Origin: Pseudonocardia cypriaca
Lineage (GTDB): Bacteria > Actinomycetota > Actinomycetes > Mycobacteriales > Pseudonocardiaceae
Assembly: GCF_006717045.1 (NCBI RefSeq)
Contig: NZ_VFPH01000002.1
Span: 186,001 to 250,000 of the forward strand
DNA: 64,000 bases
Direction: 5' to 3'
This document shows positions 16,968 to 25,339 of the stretch, piece by piece. Positions within the stretch are counted from its first letter, which is position 1, and every line of letters begins with the position of its first letter. The translations under genes were made by a program, and so were the position numbers. A model generated the notes under the pieces. That model saw only the letters and a program-made list of their open reading frames with translations, was not told where the DNA came from and made no database searches.

Positions 16968-17212
16968 GGTCGGTCCTCGCTGATCGGCAGGCGCAGGATC
17001 ACGGCGAACCCGCCCTCCTCACGTGGTCCGGCGGTGAGGACGTCGCCGTAGAGCTCGGCACGCTCCCGCACACCGCGGATACCGTGCGAATCCGCGGACG
17101 GCCGCCCCGGCGCGGACCCGGTCCCGTCGTCGCTCACCGAGAGGGTGAAGGTCCTCTCACCGTAGACGATCTCGATCCGCGCCGTCGACGGACCGGCGTG
17201 CTCCAGGACGTT
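16964..17212 (-). pseudogene. Histidine kinase remnant: only the C-terminal ATPase part survives
   Basis: The last 82 codons read NVLEHAG, LSVSDDGTG, then HGIRGVRERAELYGD and GGFAVILRLP, i.e. the N, G1 and G2 boxes of a NarX-family kinase ATPase domain. In front of the N-box the usual QEALT segment is replaced by unrelated sequence, and no dimerization or sensor region is present. The frame stays open to an ATG at 17407, but those residues resemble nothing and overlap the start of the divergent methyltransferase. The retained ATGA overlap with the regulator shows this was a normal kinase-regulator pair before the 5' part was lost. Confidence 0.72.
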
Positions 17213-17354
17213 CGGAGGGAGCGGCCGAGCGGAGGGCAGACGGACCACGCCGTGGTGCGGCACGATGGCCGCCACGGCCGATGGGCCCGGTCTGCACCGG
17301 GTGGTGGCGGCCCTACGCGCCGCAGGTGTCGCCCGACCCGAGGAGTGAGCTGCC

Positions 17355-18149
17355 ATGACGGAGCCGAACCGCGACATCAGGACCGACGTGCCCGGCGCGG
17401 CCCGCATCTGGAACTACTGGCTCGGCGGCAAGGACAACTACGAGGCCGACCGGCTCGCCGCCGAGGCCGCGCTGAAGTTCTACGACATGGCCACCTTCGC
17501 CAGGCAGTCGCGCCAGTTCCTCACCCGGGTCGTGCGTTTCCTGGCGGGCGAGGCCGGGATCCGTCAGTTCCTCGACATCGGGACCGGCCTGCCCACCATG
17601 CAGAACACCCACGAGATCGCGCAGGCGGTCGCGCCGGAGTCCCGGATCGTCTACGTGGACAACGACCCGATCGTGCTCCTGCACGCGCGGGTGCTGCTGA
17701 GGAACACCACGCCCGAAGGCGTCACCGACTACATCGAGGCCGACTACCACGACCCCGACCTCATCATCGACCGGGCACGTCGCATCCTGGACTTCGAGCA
17801 GCCGATCGCGGTCATGTTCATGGGCGTGCTCGGCCACGCCAAGAGCTTCGAGGCATCGCACGCGACCGTTGCGCGCATGGTGGACGCCGTGCCCTCGGGC
17901 AGCTACCTGGCCATCTGGGACGGCAACGACACCAACCCCGATCTCAACGCGCTCGCCGAGAACTACGCGAAGTCCGGGGGCGTGCCCTACATCCAGCAAC
18001 CCGTCGAGCACATCCGCGGCTACTTCTCCGGGTTGGACATGGTCGAACCCGGCCTGGTCACCGTCACCGAATGGCGGCCGGACGCCGCCGAGGTCGGCGA
18101 CGTCGAGCCCCTGCCGGAGACCACGTGCGGGGTGGCGCGCAAGCCCTGA
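17355..18149 (+). CDS. SAM-dependent methyltransferase, DUF574 family (Methyltransf_19)
   Basis: Predicted 264-residue protein of a family expanded in streptomycetes and relatives. Characteristic features: the N-terminal ARIWNYWLGGKDNYEADR, the SAM-binding strand FLDIGTGLPTMQNTHEIAQ, YVDNDPIVLLHARVLL and a C-terminal FSGLDMVEPGLVTVTEWRP. The ATG follows a GAGGAGTGA-like ribosome-binding site. Substrates are unknown for nearly all members. Its upstream edge adjoins the point where the divergent kinase gene is broken, so a local rearrangement may have brought it here. Confidence 0.9.
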   Translation: MTEPNRDIRTDVPGAARIWNYWLGGKDNYEADRLAAEAALKFYDMATFARQSRQFLTRVVRFLAGEAGIRQFLDIGTGLPTMQNTHEIAQAVAPESRIVYVDNDPIVLLHARVLLRNTTPEGVTDYIEADYHDPDLIIDRARRILDFEQPIAVMFMGVLGHAKSFEASHATVARMVDAVPSGSYLAIWDGNDTNPDLNALAENYAKSGGVPYIQQPVEHIRGYFSGLDMVEPGLVTVTEWRPDAAEVGDVEPLPETTCGVARKP

Positions 18150-18182
18150 CACCAGGCCGGCCATCCCGGCGCCGGCGGAGCA

Positions 18183-18234
18183 CCCCTCGGCACCGCGGCC
18201 CCCCACCCCTCCGGAGGGCTCGCCGGCCGAGGGG
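18183..18234. terminator. Candidate bidirectional terminator between convergent genes
   Basis: Outer arms CCCCTCGGC (18183-18191) and GCCGAGGGG (18226-18234) enclose a smaller palindrome CCCTCCGGAGGG. It lies between the stops of the methyltransferase and the convergent DUF378-like gene. Strong structure, no T tract. Confidence 0.4.
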
Positions 18235-18254
18235 CGTTCCGGCCGGGACATCGG

Positions 18255-18494
18255 TCAGACGCGGCCGGCCGACGACCGGGACACCGACCGCCGCTGCATG
18301 GCGGGCAACCGGGCCGCCTGGTACAGCGCGGACAGCCCGACGAGCGCGTAGACGAGGCGGGTGACCACGTTCGTCTCGCCGAACGACAACCCGAATATCG
18401 CGGCCACCAGGTCGAACTCGGCGAGCGCGACGAGCCCCCAGTTGAGCCCACCGATGATCAGCAACACCGCGGTGACAACGTCAGCGATCTTCAC
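18255..18494 (-). CDS. Small membrane protein, DUF378-like
   Basis: Predicted 79-residue protein with two membrane helices (about 5-27 and 45-63). The pattern GGLNWGLVALAEFDLVAAIFG followed by RLVYALVGLSALYQ is that of the DUF378 family, whose function is unknown. The GTG at 18494 follows GGAGGTAGGA at good spacing and places the first helix at the N-terminus; a longer open frame to 18566 would add residues encoded by the promoter. A near-consensus promoter lies just upstream, so the gene is likely expressed alone and constitutively. Confidence 0.8.
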   Translation of the reverse strand: MKIADVVTAVLLIIGGLNWGLVALAEFDLVAAIFGLSFGETNVVTRLVYALVGLSALYQAARLPAMQRRSVSRSSAGRV

Positions 18495-18525
18495 TGTCCT
18501 ACCTCCGTCCAGAGACTGTCCAGAT

Positions 18526-18554
18526 AAGGTAGGTCGCGCCGCCGCATTTGTCAA
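18526..18554 (-). promoter_or_regulatory. Near-consensus vegetative promoter for the DUF378-like gene
   Basis: On the minus strand a perfect -35 box TTGACA (18549-18554) is followed after 17 bp by TACCTT (18526-18531), which fits the actinobacterial -10 pattern TANNNT. The predicted leader is about 25 nt and contains the GGAGG. Such a clear housekeeping-type promoter is uncommon in high-GC DNA. Confidence 0.6.
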
Positions 18555-18633
18555 AGGCTTGTCCAAGGTTCGTCCGCGCGGGCCGCCCAGCTGCTCGCGC
18601 GTCGGGTATGCGTGAGCCGGAGAACGCGTCCGC

Positions 18634-19947
18634 TCAGGCCGACGCCCGCTCCGGCTTCCCCAGCCCCTCCAGCGGAACGCGGTAGGTCTCGCGCATGGTG
18701 AGGGCGGCGATCATCGCGACGAGCGCCGCGCCGGATCCGAGCATCGCGACCGGCACCCAGTTCTCCAGCTGCGGGCCGGCGAGGGCTGCGGCGATCGACG
18801 GGGCGAAGCCGCCGAGCGCGAAGCCGAACTGCGTTCCGACCGCCACCCCGGACATCCGGACCCGGGTGTCGAACTGCTCGTTCCACAGCGCGAACGCGGC
18901 CCCGCTGTACGCGCTGTAGACGATCCCCGACTGCAGGATGCCGAAGACGAAGACCAGTGCGATGTTCTGCTGGCTGATCGCCCAGATGAAGGGCCAGATC
19001 AGGATCGCCGGACCGAGGGCGCCGACGACGTAGACGGGCTTGCGGCCGATCCGGTCGGCGAGCATCCCCCACAGCGGGATCGCGCCGAGCGCCACGACGT
19101 TCGCGAGGGCGACCATCCAGAGCATGCTCGTGCGGGACAGTCCCATCGTGTTGACGCCGTAGGTCAGGGCGTAGATCGAGAAGAGCGTGCTGATCACCGA
19201 GACGAGGGCCGCGAAGAGCACCTTGAGCACCTCGGGCGTGTAGTTGCGGAACAGCACCGGCAGGGGGGCCCGGCGCACCTCCTGGCGTTCCTTCTCCTCG
19301 ACGAAGACGGGGCTCTCCTGCAGGGCACGCCGGATCCACAGCCCGACGAACATCACGATGGCGCTCAGCAGGAACGGGATCCGCCAGCCCCAGCTCAGCA
19401 GCGCGTCCTCCGGGAGCGCGCCGACCGGGATGAACACCAGCGTGGCGAGGATGTTGCCGCCCTGCGTGCCGGCGAGGGTGAAACTCGTGTAGTAGGCGCG
19501 GCGGTCCTCCGGGGCGTGCTCCAGGCTGGCGGAGCTCGCACTCGACTGCTCACCCGCAACCGCGAGGCCCTGCGCCACGCGCAGGACCAGCAGCAGGATC
19601 GGTGCGGTGATGCCGATCTGCTCGTACGTCGGCAGGAGCCCGATCAGGAACGTCGCCAGACCCATCCCGACCAGCGTGATCACGAGGACGTTCTTGCGCC
19701 CGATGGTGTCACCGAGGTGCCCGAGGATGAACGAGCCGACCGGGCGGGCCACGTAGGCCACACCGAACGTCGCGAGCGAGGCGATCGTGGCCGCGGCCGG
19801 GTTGCCCGTGGGGAAGAAGATCTTCGGGAAGACCAGCGCCGCGGCCGTGCCGTAGATGAAGAAGTCGTAGTACTCGAGGGCGCTGCCGATCCAGGAGCTG
19901 ATCGCAGCCTTCCTCGGCGTCTTCACGTGCTTCAGGGACTCGTCCAT
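18634..19947 (-). CDS. MFS metabolite:H+ symporter (MHS family), probable shikimate/quinate importer
   Basis: Predicted 437-residue, 12-helix permease. MHS-family marks: SSWIGSALEYYDFFIYGTAAAL at the N-terminus, RPVGSFILGHLGDTIGRKNVL in loop 2-3 and LRVAQGLAVAGEQ. Relatives transport shikimate (ShiA), alpha-ketoglutarate, citrate or proline. Shikimate or quinate is favoured here because the adjacent genes encode a TetR regulator, shikimate dehydrogenase and 3-dehydroshikimate dehydratase; that is inference from context. Two tandem palindromes precede it at 19985-20014. Confidence 0.88.
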   Translation of the reverse strand: MDESLKHVKTPRKAAISSWIGSALEYYDFFIYGTAAALVFPKIFFPTGNPAAATIASLATFGVAYVARPVGSFILGHLGDTIGRKNVLVITLVGMGLATFLIGLLPTYEQIGITAPILLLVLRVAQGLAVAGEQSSASSASLEHAPEDRRAYYTSFTLAGTQGGNILATLVFIPVGALPEDALLSWGWRIPFLLSAIVMFVGLWIRRALQESPVFVEEKERQEVRRAPLPVLFRNYTPEVLKVLFAALVSVISTLFSIYALTYGVNTMGLSRTSMLWMVALANVVALGAIPLWGMLADRIGRKPVYVVGALGPAILIWPFIWAISQQNIALVFVFGILQSGIVYSAYSGAAFALWNEQFDTRVRMSGVAVGTQFGFALGGFAPSIAAALAGPQLENWVPVAMLGSGAALVAMIAALTMRETYRVPLEGLGKPERASA

Positions 19948-19984
19948 GTCATCCCCTCTGATGACCTCGGACCGCCGATCTAAT

Positions 19985-20014
19985 GTACCGAACGGTGAGG
20001 TACCAGATGGTGAG
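19985..20014. promoter_or_regulatory. Two tandem TetR-like palindromes upstream of the MFS gene
   Basis: Two adjacent 15-bp units, GTACCGAACGGTGAG and GTACCAGATGGTGAG, each centred on a 10-bp dyad (ACCGAACGGT and ACCAGATGGT). They lie 38-67 bp before the transporter start. A related dyad ACTATCCAGT (20799-20808) precedes the shikimate dehydrogenase gene. The nearby TetR protein is the natural candidate to bind all three. Confidence 0.5.
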
Positions 20015-20046
20015 TTAGCTCCCCGGCCCTGTCAAGCCGAGCGCCC

Positions 20047-20706
20047 TCAGGCGCGGCCGACGTGAGCGGTCAGGTACTCGAGGACGAGATCACCGATCAT
20101 GCGCCGGTGGTGGTCGGCCGACCGGGGATCGAGCATGTCGCGGCCGAAGATGGCCTGGAAGGTGTGCCGGTTCGCGATGCGGAAGACGCAGAACGAGCTG
20201 ATGATCATGTGAACGTCGAGCGCGTCGACGTCGTCGCGGAAGAGCCCGGCCGTGCGACCGCGCTCGAGGATGCGGCCCAGTACGTCGACCGCGGGTGCCG
20301 CGAGGCTGGACAGCACCGGCGATGTCCGCAGGTGCTCGGCGTGGTGGATGTTCTCGATGCTCACCAGGCGGATGAACGCCGGGTGCGACGCGTGGTGGTC
20401 GAGGGTCAGCTCGGCGAGCGCACGCATCGCGCGGGCCGGGTCGAGGTGCTCGACGTCGAGCCGCTGCTCCAGGGAGCGGATCTGCGCGTACGCGCGCTCC
20501 AGCACCGCCACGTAGAGACCCTGCTTGCTGCCGAAGTAGTAGTAGATCATCCGCTTCGTCGTGCGGGTCTTCGCGGCGATCTCGTCGACCCGGGCCCCGG
20601 CCAGGCCGCGCGTGGCGAACTCCTCGGTGGCGACGTCGAGGATCTCGGCACGGGTGCGGTCGGCATCGCGCTGCCGCTGCCGCGTGCTCTCCGTCCCCGT
20701 TGCCAC
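20047..20706 (-). CDS. TetR-family regulator, probably of shikimate/quinate catabolism
   Basis: Predicted 219-residue repressor starting at GTG. The N-terminal TetR helix-turn-helix (about 15-62) reads TRAEILDVATEEFATRGLAG, VDEIAAKTRTTKRMIYYYFGSK. The C-terminal ligand domain includes LELTLDHHASHPAF-like TLDHHASHPAFIRLVSIEN and resembles the TetR group next to aromatic-acid catabolic genes. It lies between the transporter and the divergent shikimate dehydrogenase gene, with similar short dyads in both promoter regions, which suggests it represses both and its own gene. The inducer is likely a pathway intermediate. Confidence 0.88.
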   Translation of the reverse strand: MATGTESTRQRQRDADRTRAEILDVATEEFATRGLAGARVDEIAAKTRTTKRMIYYYFGSKQGLYVAVLERAYAQIRSLEQRLDVEHLDPARAMRALAELTLDHHASHPAFIRLVSIENIHHAEHLRTSPVLSSLAAPAVDVLGRILERGRTAGLFRDDVDALDVHMIISSFCVFRIANRHTFQAIFGRDMLDPRSADHHRRMIGDLVLEYLTAHVGRA

Positions 20707-20798
20707 GTCGCCTCCTCCGATGCGTGATCCGACACTAGGTCAGCGGCCTCGGCCTCGCCCGCACGCCTTCCGGCGGCCCCCGATTCGGGGTACAACTA

Positions 20799-20808
20799 AC
20801 TATCCAGT
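20799..20808. promoter_or_regulatory. TetR-like dyad upstream of shikimate dehydrogenase gene
   Basis: ACTATCCAGT (ACT-N4-AGT) lies 19 bp before the GTG start of the dehydrogenase gene. It resembles the two dyads upstream of the MFS gene, and both regions also share a flanking CTAACT. Weak alone, more believable as a set of three. Confidence 0.35.
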
Positions 20809-20827
20809 CCGTTCTCTCGGGAGTCAC

Positions 20828-21742
20828 GTGAGCATCGACGCCAGCACCGCCGACCTCCTCGTGGGGCTCATCGGGTCCGGCATCGGCCCGTCCCTGTCGC
20901 CGGCACTGCACATGCGGGAGGCCCGGGAGCTCGACCTGCGCTACCGCTACGTGCGGCTCGACCTCGATGTCCTGAAGGTGCCGCCCGAGGCGATCGGCGA
21001 CCTGGTGGAGCAGGCGCGGGCCGCGGGGTACCGCGGGCTCAACGTCACGCACCCGTGCAAGCAGCTCGTCATCCCGCACCTGGACGCGCTCGATCCCGCC
21101 GCGGAGGCGATCGGTGCGGTCAACACGGTCGTCTTCGACGACAGCGATCGTCGTGGCGGCGCCATCGGGTACAACACGGACTGGACGGGTTTCCGCGACG
21201 GTCTCCTGGACGGGCTGCCGGACGCACGGCTCGGCCGTGTCGTGCTGATCGGCGCAGGCGGCGCCGGTGCGGCCGCGGGCCACGCACTGCTGTCGATCGA
21301 CGCCGGCACGGTCGACGTCCTCGACGTGGACGCCGCGCGCGCCGTTCGCCTCGCCGCCGCGCTGACCGACCGCTTCGGACCGGGCCGAGCCACCGGCGGG
21401 GGCACGAACGACCTCGTCGCCCGGCTGGAGGCGGCCGACGGGCTGGTGCACGCGACCCCCATGGGAATGTCCGAGCATCCGGGCCTGCCGGTCCCGCCGA
21501 CGCTCCTGCGCCCCGAGCTGTGGGTCGCCGAGATCGTCTACCGCCCGCTCGACACCGAACTGCTCCGTGCGGCTCGCGCAGCGGGCTGCGCCACGCTGGA
21601 CGGGGGCCGCATGGCGGTGCACCAGGCCGCCGAGTCGTTCCGGCTGTTCACCGGGCTGCACGCCGACGTAGACCGGATGCGCCAGCACCTCACCGAGCTG
21701 GTGCGCAGCGAGCCGGGAGGGGGAGCTGGTCGTGTCGCATGA
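20828..21742 (+). CDS. aroE: Shikimate dehydrogenase (catabolic, QsuD/AroE type)
   Basis: Predicted 304-residue NAD(P)-dependent enzyme interconverting shikimate and 3-dehydroshikimate; catabolic paralogues also oxidise quinate. Catalytic and binding motifs are intact: SLSPALH, NVTHPCKQ with the catalytic lysine, YNTDWTGF with the catalytic aspartate, the nucleotide-binding GAGGAGAAAGHAL and ATPMGM. The GTG at 20828 fits the family N-terminus; a longer frame from 20561 overlaps tetR. It overlaps the following dehydratase gene by 11 bp, so the two are co-translated. The coupling to a degradative dehydratase argues for a catabolic rather than biosynthetic role. Confidence 0.92.
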   Translation: MSIDASTADLLVGLIGSGIGPSLSPALHMREARELDLRYRYVRLDLDVLKVPPEAIGDLVEQARAAGYRGLNVTHPCKQLVIPHLDALDPAAEAIGAVNTVVFDDSDRRGGAIGYNTDWTGFRDGLLDGLPDARLGRVVLIGAGGAGAAAGHALLSIDAGTVDVLDVDAARAVRLAAALTDRFGPGRATGGGTNDLVARLEAADGLVHATPMGMSEHPGLPVPPTLLRPELWVAEIVYRPLDTELLRAARAAGCATLDGGRMAVHQAAESFRLFTGLHADVDRMRQHLTELVRSEPGGGAGRVA

Positions 21743-23573
21743 ACGCTCGATCGCGACGGTCTGCCTGTCGGGCACGCTCGAGGACAAGGTCGCCGCCGCG
21801 GCGGCGGCCGGGTTCGACGGGATCGAGGTCTTCGAGCCCGACCTCGTCGCATCGCCGTGGACGCCCGCCGAGCTCGCGGCCCGGTGCGCCGACCTCGGCC
21901 TGACGATCGACCTCTACCAGCCCTTCCGCGACCTCGACTCGACCGATCCCGACCGCTTCGCGCGGAACCTGCGCCGCCTCGATCGGAAGCTCGACGTCAT
22001 GGCGCAGCTGGGGACGTCGACGCTGCTCGTGTGCTCCTCGGTCGCGGCCGACGCCGTCGACGACCGGGGACGGCTCGCGGAGCAGCTCGCCGCGGCCGCC
22101 GACCGGGCCGCCGCCCACGGGCTGCGGATCGCGTACGAGGCGCTCGCGTGGGGCCGGCACGTCGGCACCTGGGAACGCTCGTGGGACGCCGTCCGCCGCG
22201 CCGACCACCCGGCGCTCGGGCTGTGCCTGGACAGCTTCCACGTCCTGTCCCGCGCCGGCGACCCCGCCGGGTTCGCCGACATCGCACCCGGCAAGATCTT
22301 CTTCCTCCAGCTGGCCGATGCCCCCCACCTGCAGATGGACGTCCTGCAGTGGAGCCGCCACCACCGCCTCTTCCCCGGCCAGGGCGCCTTCGACCTGCCC
22401 GGCTTCCTCGCGCGCGTCCTCGACGCCGGGTACACCGGGCCGCTGTCGCTCGAGGTCTTCAACGACGTCTTCCGGCAGGCCGACCCGGCACGCACCGCCG
22501 TCGACGCCATGCGCTCCCTGCTGTGGCTCGAGGACCAGGTGGCGGGCGAGCGACCCGACCTCGGCCTGCCCGCCCGTCCGGCAGCCCCGCGGCTCAGCGG
22601 GTACTCGTTCGTCGAGCTGGCCGTCGACGGGGTCTCCGGACCCCGGGTCGGCGACGTGCTGGCCCGCCTCGGGTTCACCCACGCCGGGCAGCACCGCAGC
22701 AAGCCCGTCCAGCTGTGGGTGCAGGGGGACGCCGCGCTGCTGCTCAACGCCTCGGTCGTACGGCCCGCCGAGACCGGGGTGGCCGAGGTCGCCGCACTGG
22801 GGTTGGAGAGCGAGGACCCGACGGGCTCGGCGCTGCGGGCCACGTCGCTGCTCGCCCCCGTGCTCCCCCGCACCCGCGGCGTGGCCGAGGCCGACCTCTC
22901 CGCCGTCGCGGCCCCCGACGGCACCCAGCTGTTCTTCACCCGCACCGTCCCCGACGGCTGGCCCGCCGACTTCCTCCCCACCGGCGCGACCGGCGACGGC
23001 GGCGCCGGGATCACGCGGACCGACCACGTCGGCCTCACCCAGCCGTTCGACTCCTTCGACGAGGCCACCCTCTTCTACCGGGAGGTACTCGGGCTCGGCC
23101 CCGAGGAGGTCACCGAGATCCCGGCACCCTTCGGCCTGGTCCGCGACCGCGCCGTGACGAACCCCGAGCGCTCCGTGCGCCTCAGCCTGACGGCCGCCCT
23201 GCTGCGGCGGGGCGAGTGGTCCCCGGGTGTCCCGGCACCCCAGCACGTCGCGTTCGGCACCGAGGACATCGTCACCACGGCTCGTGCGCTGCGCGCGGCG
23301 GGCGCACCGCTGCTGGAGGTCCCCGCCAACTACCACGACGACCTCGACGCCCGCTTCGACCTCGACCCGGTCCGGCTCTCCACGATGCGCGAGCTCGGCG
23401 TCTTCTACGACGAGACCGCCGACGGGGCGTACCTCCACCTCTACACGGAGGTGCTCGGCGGACGCGTGTTCTTCGAGGTCGTCCAGCGGATCAGCGGCTA
23501 CGACGGGTACGGAGCGGCCAACGCGCCGGTCCGGATGGCCGCCCACCGCCGAGCTCGCCTCGCGACGCCTTGA
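21732..23573 (+). CDS. qsuB: 3-Dehydroshikimate dehydratase fused to an HPPD-like domain (QsuB/QuiC type)
   Basis: Predicted 613-residue bifunctional-looking protein starting at GTG. The N-terminal half (about 1-275) is an AP-endonuclease-like TIM barrel that converts 3-dehydroshikimate to protocatechuate; visible signatures include GFDGIEVFEPDL, YEALAWGRHVGTW, CLDSFHVLSR, FLQLADAP and LSLEVFND with the metal-ligand Glu/His/Asp pattern. The C-terminal half (about 295-605) is a vicinal-oxygen-chelate region resembling 4-hydroxyphenylpyruvate dioxygenase, as in corynebacterial QsuB. The protocatechuate made would enter the beta-ketoadipate route, whose genes are not in this window. Confidence 0.93.
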   Translation: MSHERSIATVCLSGTLEDKVAAAAAAGFDGIEVFEPDLVASPWTPAELAARCADLGLTIDLYQPFRDLDSTDPDRFARNLRRLDRKLDVMAQLGTSTLLVCSSVAADAVDDRGRLAEQLAAAADRAAAHGLRIAYEALAWGRHVGTWERSWDAVRRADHPALGLCLDSFHVLSRAGDPAGFADIAPGKIFFLQLADAPHLQMDVLQWSRHHRLFPGQGAFDLPGFLARVLDAGYTGPLSLEVFNDVFRQADPARTAVDAMRSLLWLEDQVAGERPDLGLPARPAAPRLSGYSFVELAVDGVSGPRVGDVLARLGFTHAGQHRSKPVQLWVQGDAALLLNASVVRPAETGVAEVAALGLESEDPTGSALRATSLLAPVLPRTRGVAEADLSAVAAPDGTQLFFTRTVPDGWPADFLPTGATGDGGAGITRTDHVGLTQPFDSFDEATLFYREVLGLGPEEVTEIPAPFGLVRDRAVTNPERSVRLSLTAALLRRGEWSPGVPAPQHVAFGTEDIVTTARALRAAGAPLLEVPANYHDDLDARFDLDPVRLSTMRELGVFYDETADGAYLHLYTEVLGGRVFFEVVQRISGYDGYGAANAPVRMAAHRRARLATP

Positions 23574-23598
23574 GCGAGCCGATGTGGGTGCGGCCGCG

Positions 23599-24468
23599 TC
23601 ACCGGCCTGCCGACCGTTCCAGCGCGATCGCCACGAACTCCTGGACGAGCCGGCTGCGGCGGGAGGCGTCCCAGGCCAAGCACACGTGGTTGGGTCCGAG
23701 GTCGCGCACGGCAGCGTGAACGACGTCGGGGCGGGTGTAGAACGTGGCCGTCGACAATGGCAGCACCACCACCCCGCGCCCGGCGGCGACGTGCTCCAGC
23801 TTCTCCTCGACCGTGCGCACCTGCGGCTGCGGCACCCGCGTCCCGGTACGCAGCTCGGTGGCGATGTCACGCCACTCCGGGACGGCGTCGGGGTCCTGCA
23901 GGAGGTGCTCGTCGGCCAGGTCCGCGACCGCGACCGACTCCTTGCCCGCCAGCCGGTGGTCGGCCGGCAGTACGACGACCCGTGGTTCGGTCAGCAGCGG
24001 CCGCATACCCAGCCCGCGGGTCTCGACCGGTAGCCGCACGTAGCTGACGTCGGCCCGGCCGTCGTGGATCACGTCGGTCTGGTCGTCCCAGCTGGTCCGC
24101 AGCACCTTCACGTCGAGCTGCGGGTGCCGAGCGAGCAGGGTGCGCACCGCGGAGGTGACGACCAGGCCCGGCATGAACCCGATCGTGAACGTGCGCTTGC
24201 CGGCGGCTGCCTCGGCGACCCGGCGGCGCAGCGCCTCGGCCCCGGCGAGCAGGGGGCGGGCGTCGGCGAGCAACTGCTCCCCGGCTTCGGTGAGCGAGGT
24301 GGAGCGGCGGTTGCGGTCGAACAACGACACCTTGAGCTCGCCCTCCAGAGCCCGGATCTGGCGGGAGAGCACCGGCTGCGCGATGTGCAGCGCGTCCGCG
24401 GCACGGCCGAAGTGCAGGTGTTCGGCCACCGCGACGAAATAGCGCAGCTTGCGCAGGTCGACGTCCAT
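23599..24468 (-). CDS. LysR-family transcriptional regulator
   Basis: Predicted 289-residue regulator. The ATG at 24468 begins MDVDLRKLRYFVAVAEHLHFGRAA, a standard LysR N-terminus, with the recognition helix in QPVLSRQIRALEGEL. The effector domain follows from about residue 90 (FTIGFMPGLV). It is divergent from the SDR gene at 24600, and the gap carries an AAGACCT...AGGTCTT inverted repeat, so it probably controls that SDR. It converges with the dehydratase gene but is not obviously part of shikimate metabolism. Confidence 0.92.
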   Translation of the reverse strand: MDVDLRKLRYFVAVAEHLHFGRAADALHIAQPVLSRQIRALEGELKVSLFDRNRRSTSLTEAGEQLLADARPLLAGAEALRRRVAEAAAGKRTFTIGFMPGLVVTSAVRTLLARHPQLDVKVLRTSWDDQTDVIHDGRADVSYVRLPVETRGLGMRPLLTEPRVVVLPADHRLAGKESVAVADLADEHLLQDPDAVPEWRDIATELRTGTRVPQPQVRTVEEKLEHVAAGRGVVVLPLSTATFYTRPDVVHAAVRDLGPNHVCLAWDASRRSRLVQEFVAIALERSAGR

Positions 24469-24500
24469 CACAGCCCCACCTGCGCTCTCCCACCAGCGGT

Positions 24501-24538
24501 AAGACCTCAAGGGTATGACAGCGGGGCCAGAAGGTCTT
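24501..24538. promoter_or_regulatory. Inverted repeat in divergent LysR/SDR gap
   Basis: Perfect 7-bp arms AAGACCT (24501-24507) and AGGTCTT (24532-24538) with a 24-bp spacer lie between the LysR start at 24468 and the SDR start at 24600. A plausible LysR operator, judged only from symmetry and position. Confidence 0.35.
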
Positions 24539-24599
24539 GGACGGCCGACCCGAGCCGGGCCCACCGTGGACGTGTCCCCAAGACGAAGGAGCTTCCACG

Positions 24600-25316
24600 A
24601 TGGACCTCGAAGGTTCACGCGTCGTCCTGCTCGGCGGCACGTCCGGCATCGGGTTCGCGACGGCGGAGGCCGCCGCGGAACGCGGCGCCGAGGTGACCGT
24701 CGTGTCCGGCAACCCGGCGAGTGTCGAACGCGCGCTCGCAGCACTGCCGACCGGCACGCGTGGGCATGCCGTCGACCTCAACGACCCGGCACAGGTCCAG
24801 TCCCTATTCGCCGGGCTCGATCTCGACCACCTCGTGTACACGGCGGGCGAACCGCTCGCGCTCATGCCGGTGGCCGAGCTCGACCTCGACAGGGCGCGGG
24901 CGTTCTTCGGCCTGCGTTACTTCGGCGTGCTCGCAGCGGTCCACGCCGCCGCCCCGCACATCCGCGCGGGCGGTTCGATCACCCTGACGACCGGCACCGC
25001 ATCGGTCCGCCCCGGGCCGGGCTGGTCGGTGGCGGCGAGCATCTGCGGGGCCGTGGAGGCACTGACGCGGACGCTGGCCGTCGAGCTCGCGCCGATCAGG
25101 GTCAACGCCGTGCAGCCCGGCGTCATCCGGTCGCCGCTCTGGTCGGGCATGTCCGAGGCCGGCCGGGAGCAGATGTACCGCGAGGTCGGCGCGTCCCTCC
25201 CGGCAGGACGCGTCGGCGAGGTCGAGGACATCGCCGCGGGCTACCTGTCGCTGATGACCCAGCCGTACGCCACCGGCACGATCCTCACCCTGGACGGCGG
25301 GACGCTCGTCGCCTGA
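24600..25316 (+). CDS. SDR-fold protein lacking the canonical Tyr-x3-Lys pair
   Basis: Predicted 238-residue Rossmann-fold protein. The nucleotide motif GGTSGIGFATAEA and the downstream VNAVQPGVI identify an SDR. Where classical members have YxxxK the sequence reads SVAASICGAVEALTR, so tyrosine and lysine appear replaced by alanine and cysteine. This SICGA variant recurs in my memory of actinobacterial and proteobacterial SDRs, so it is probably a distinct subfamily rather than a decayed gene; its chemistry is uncertain. The ATG at 24600 follows an AAGGAGCTT ribosome-binding site. Probably under the divergent LysR regulator. Confidence 0.85.
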   Translation: MDLEGSRVVLLGGTSGIGFATAEAAAERGAEVTVVSGNPASVERALAALPTGTRGHAVDLNDPAQVQSLFAGLDLDHLVYTAGEPLALMPVAELDLDRARAFFGLRYFGVLAAVHAAAPHIRAGGSITLTTGTASVRPGPGWSVAASICGAVEALTRTLAVELAPIRVNAVQPGVIRSPLWSGMSEAGREQMYREVGASLPAGRVGEVEDIAAGYLSLMTQPYATGTILTLDGGTLVA

Positions 25317-25339
25317 CCCGCGCAGCGAACCCCGACCCG

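Noticed and set aside
20561..20827. N-terminal extension of the shikimate dehydrogenase open frame
   Set aside because: It overlaps the divergent tetR gene and promoter and has no AroE similarity; the GTG at 20828 fits the family start.
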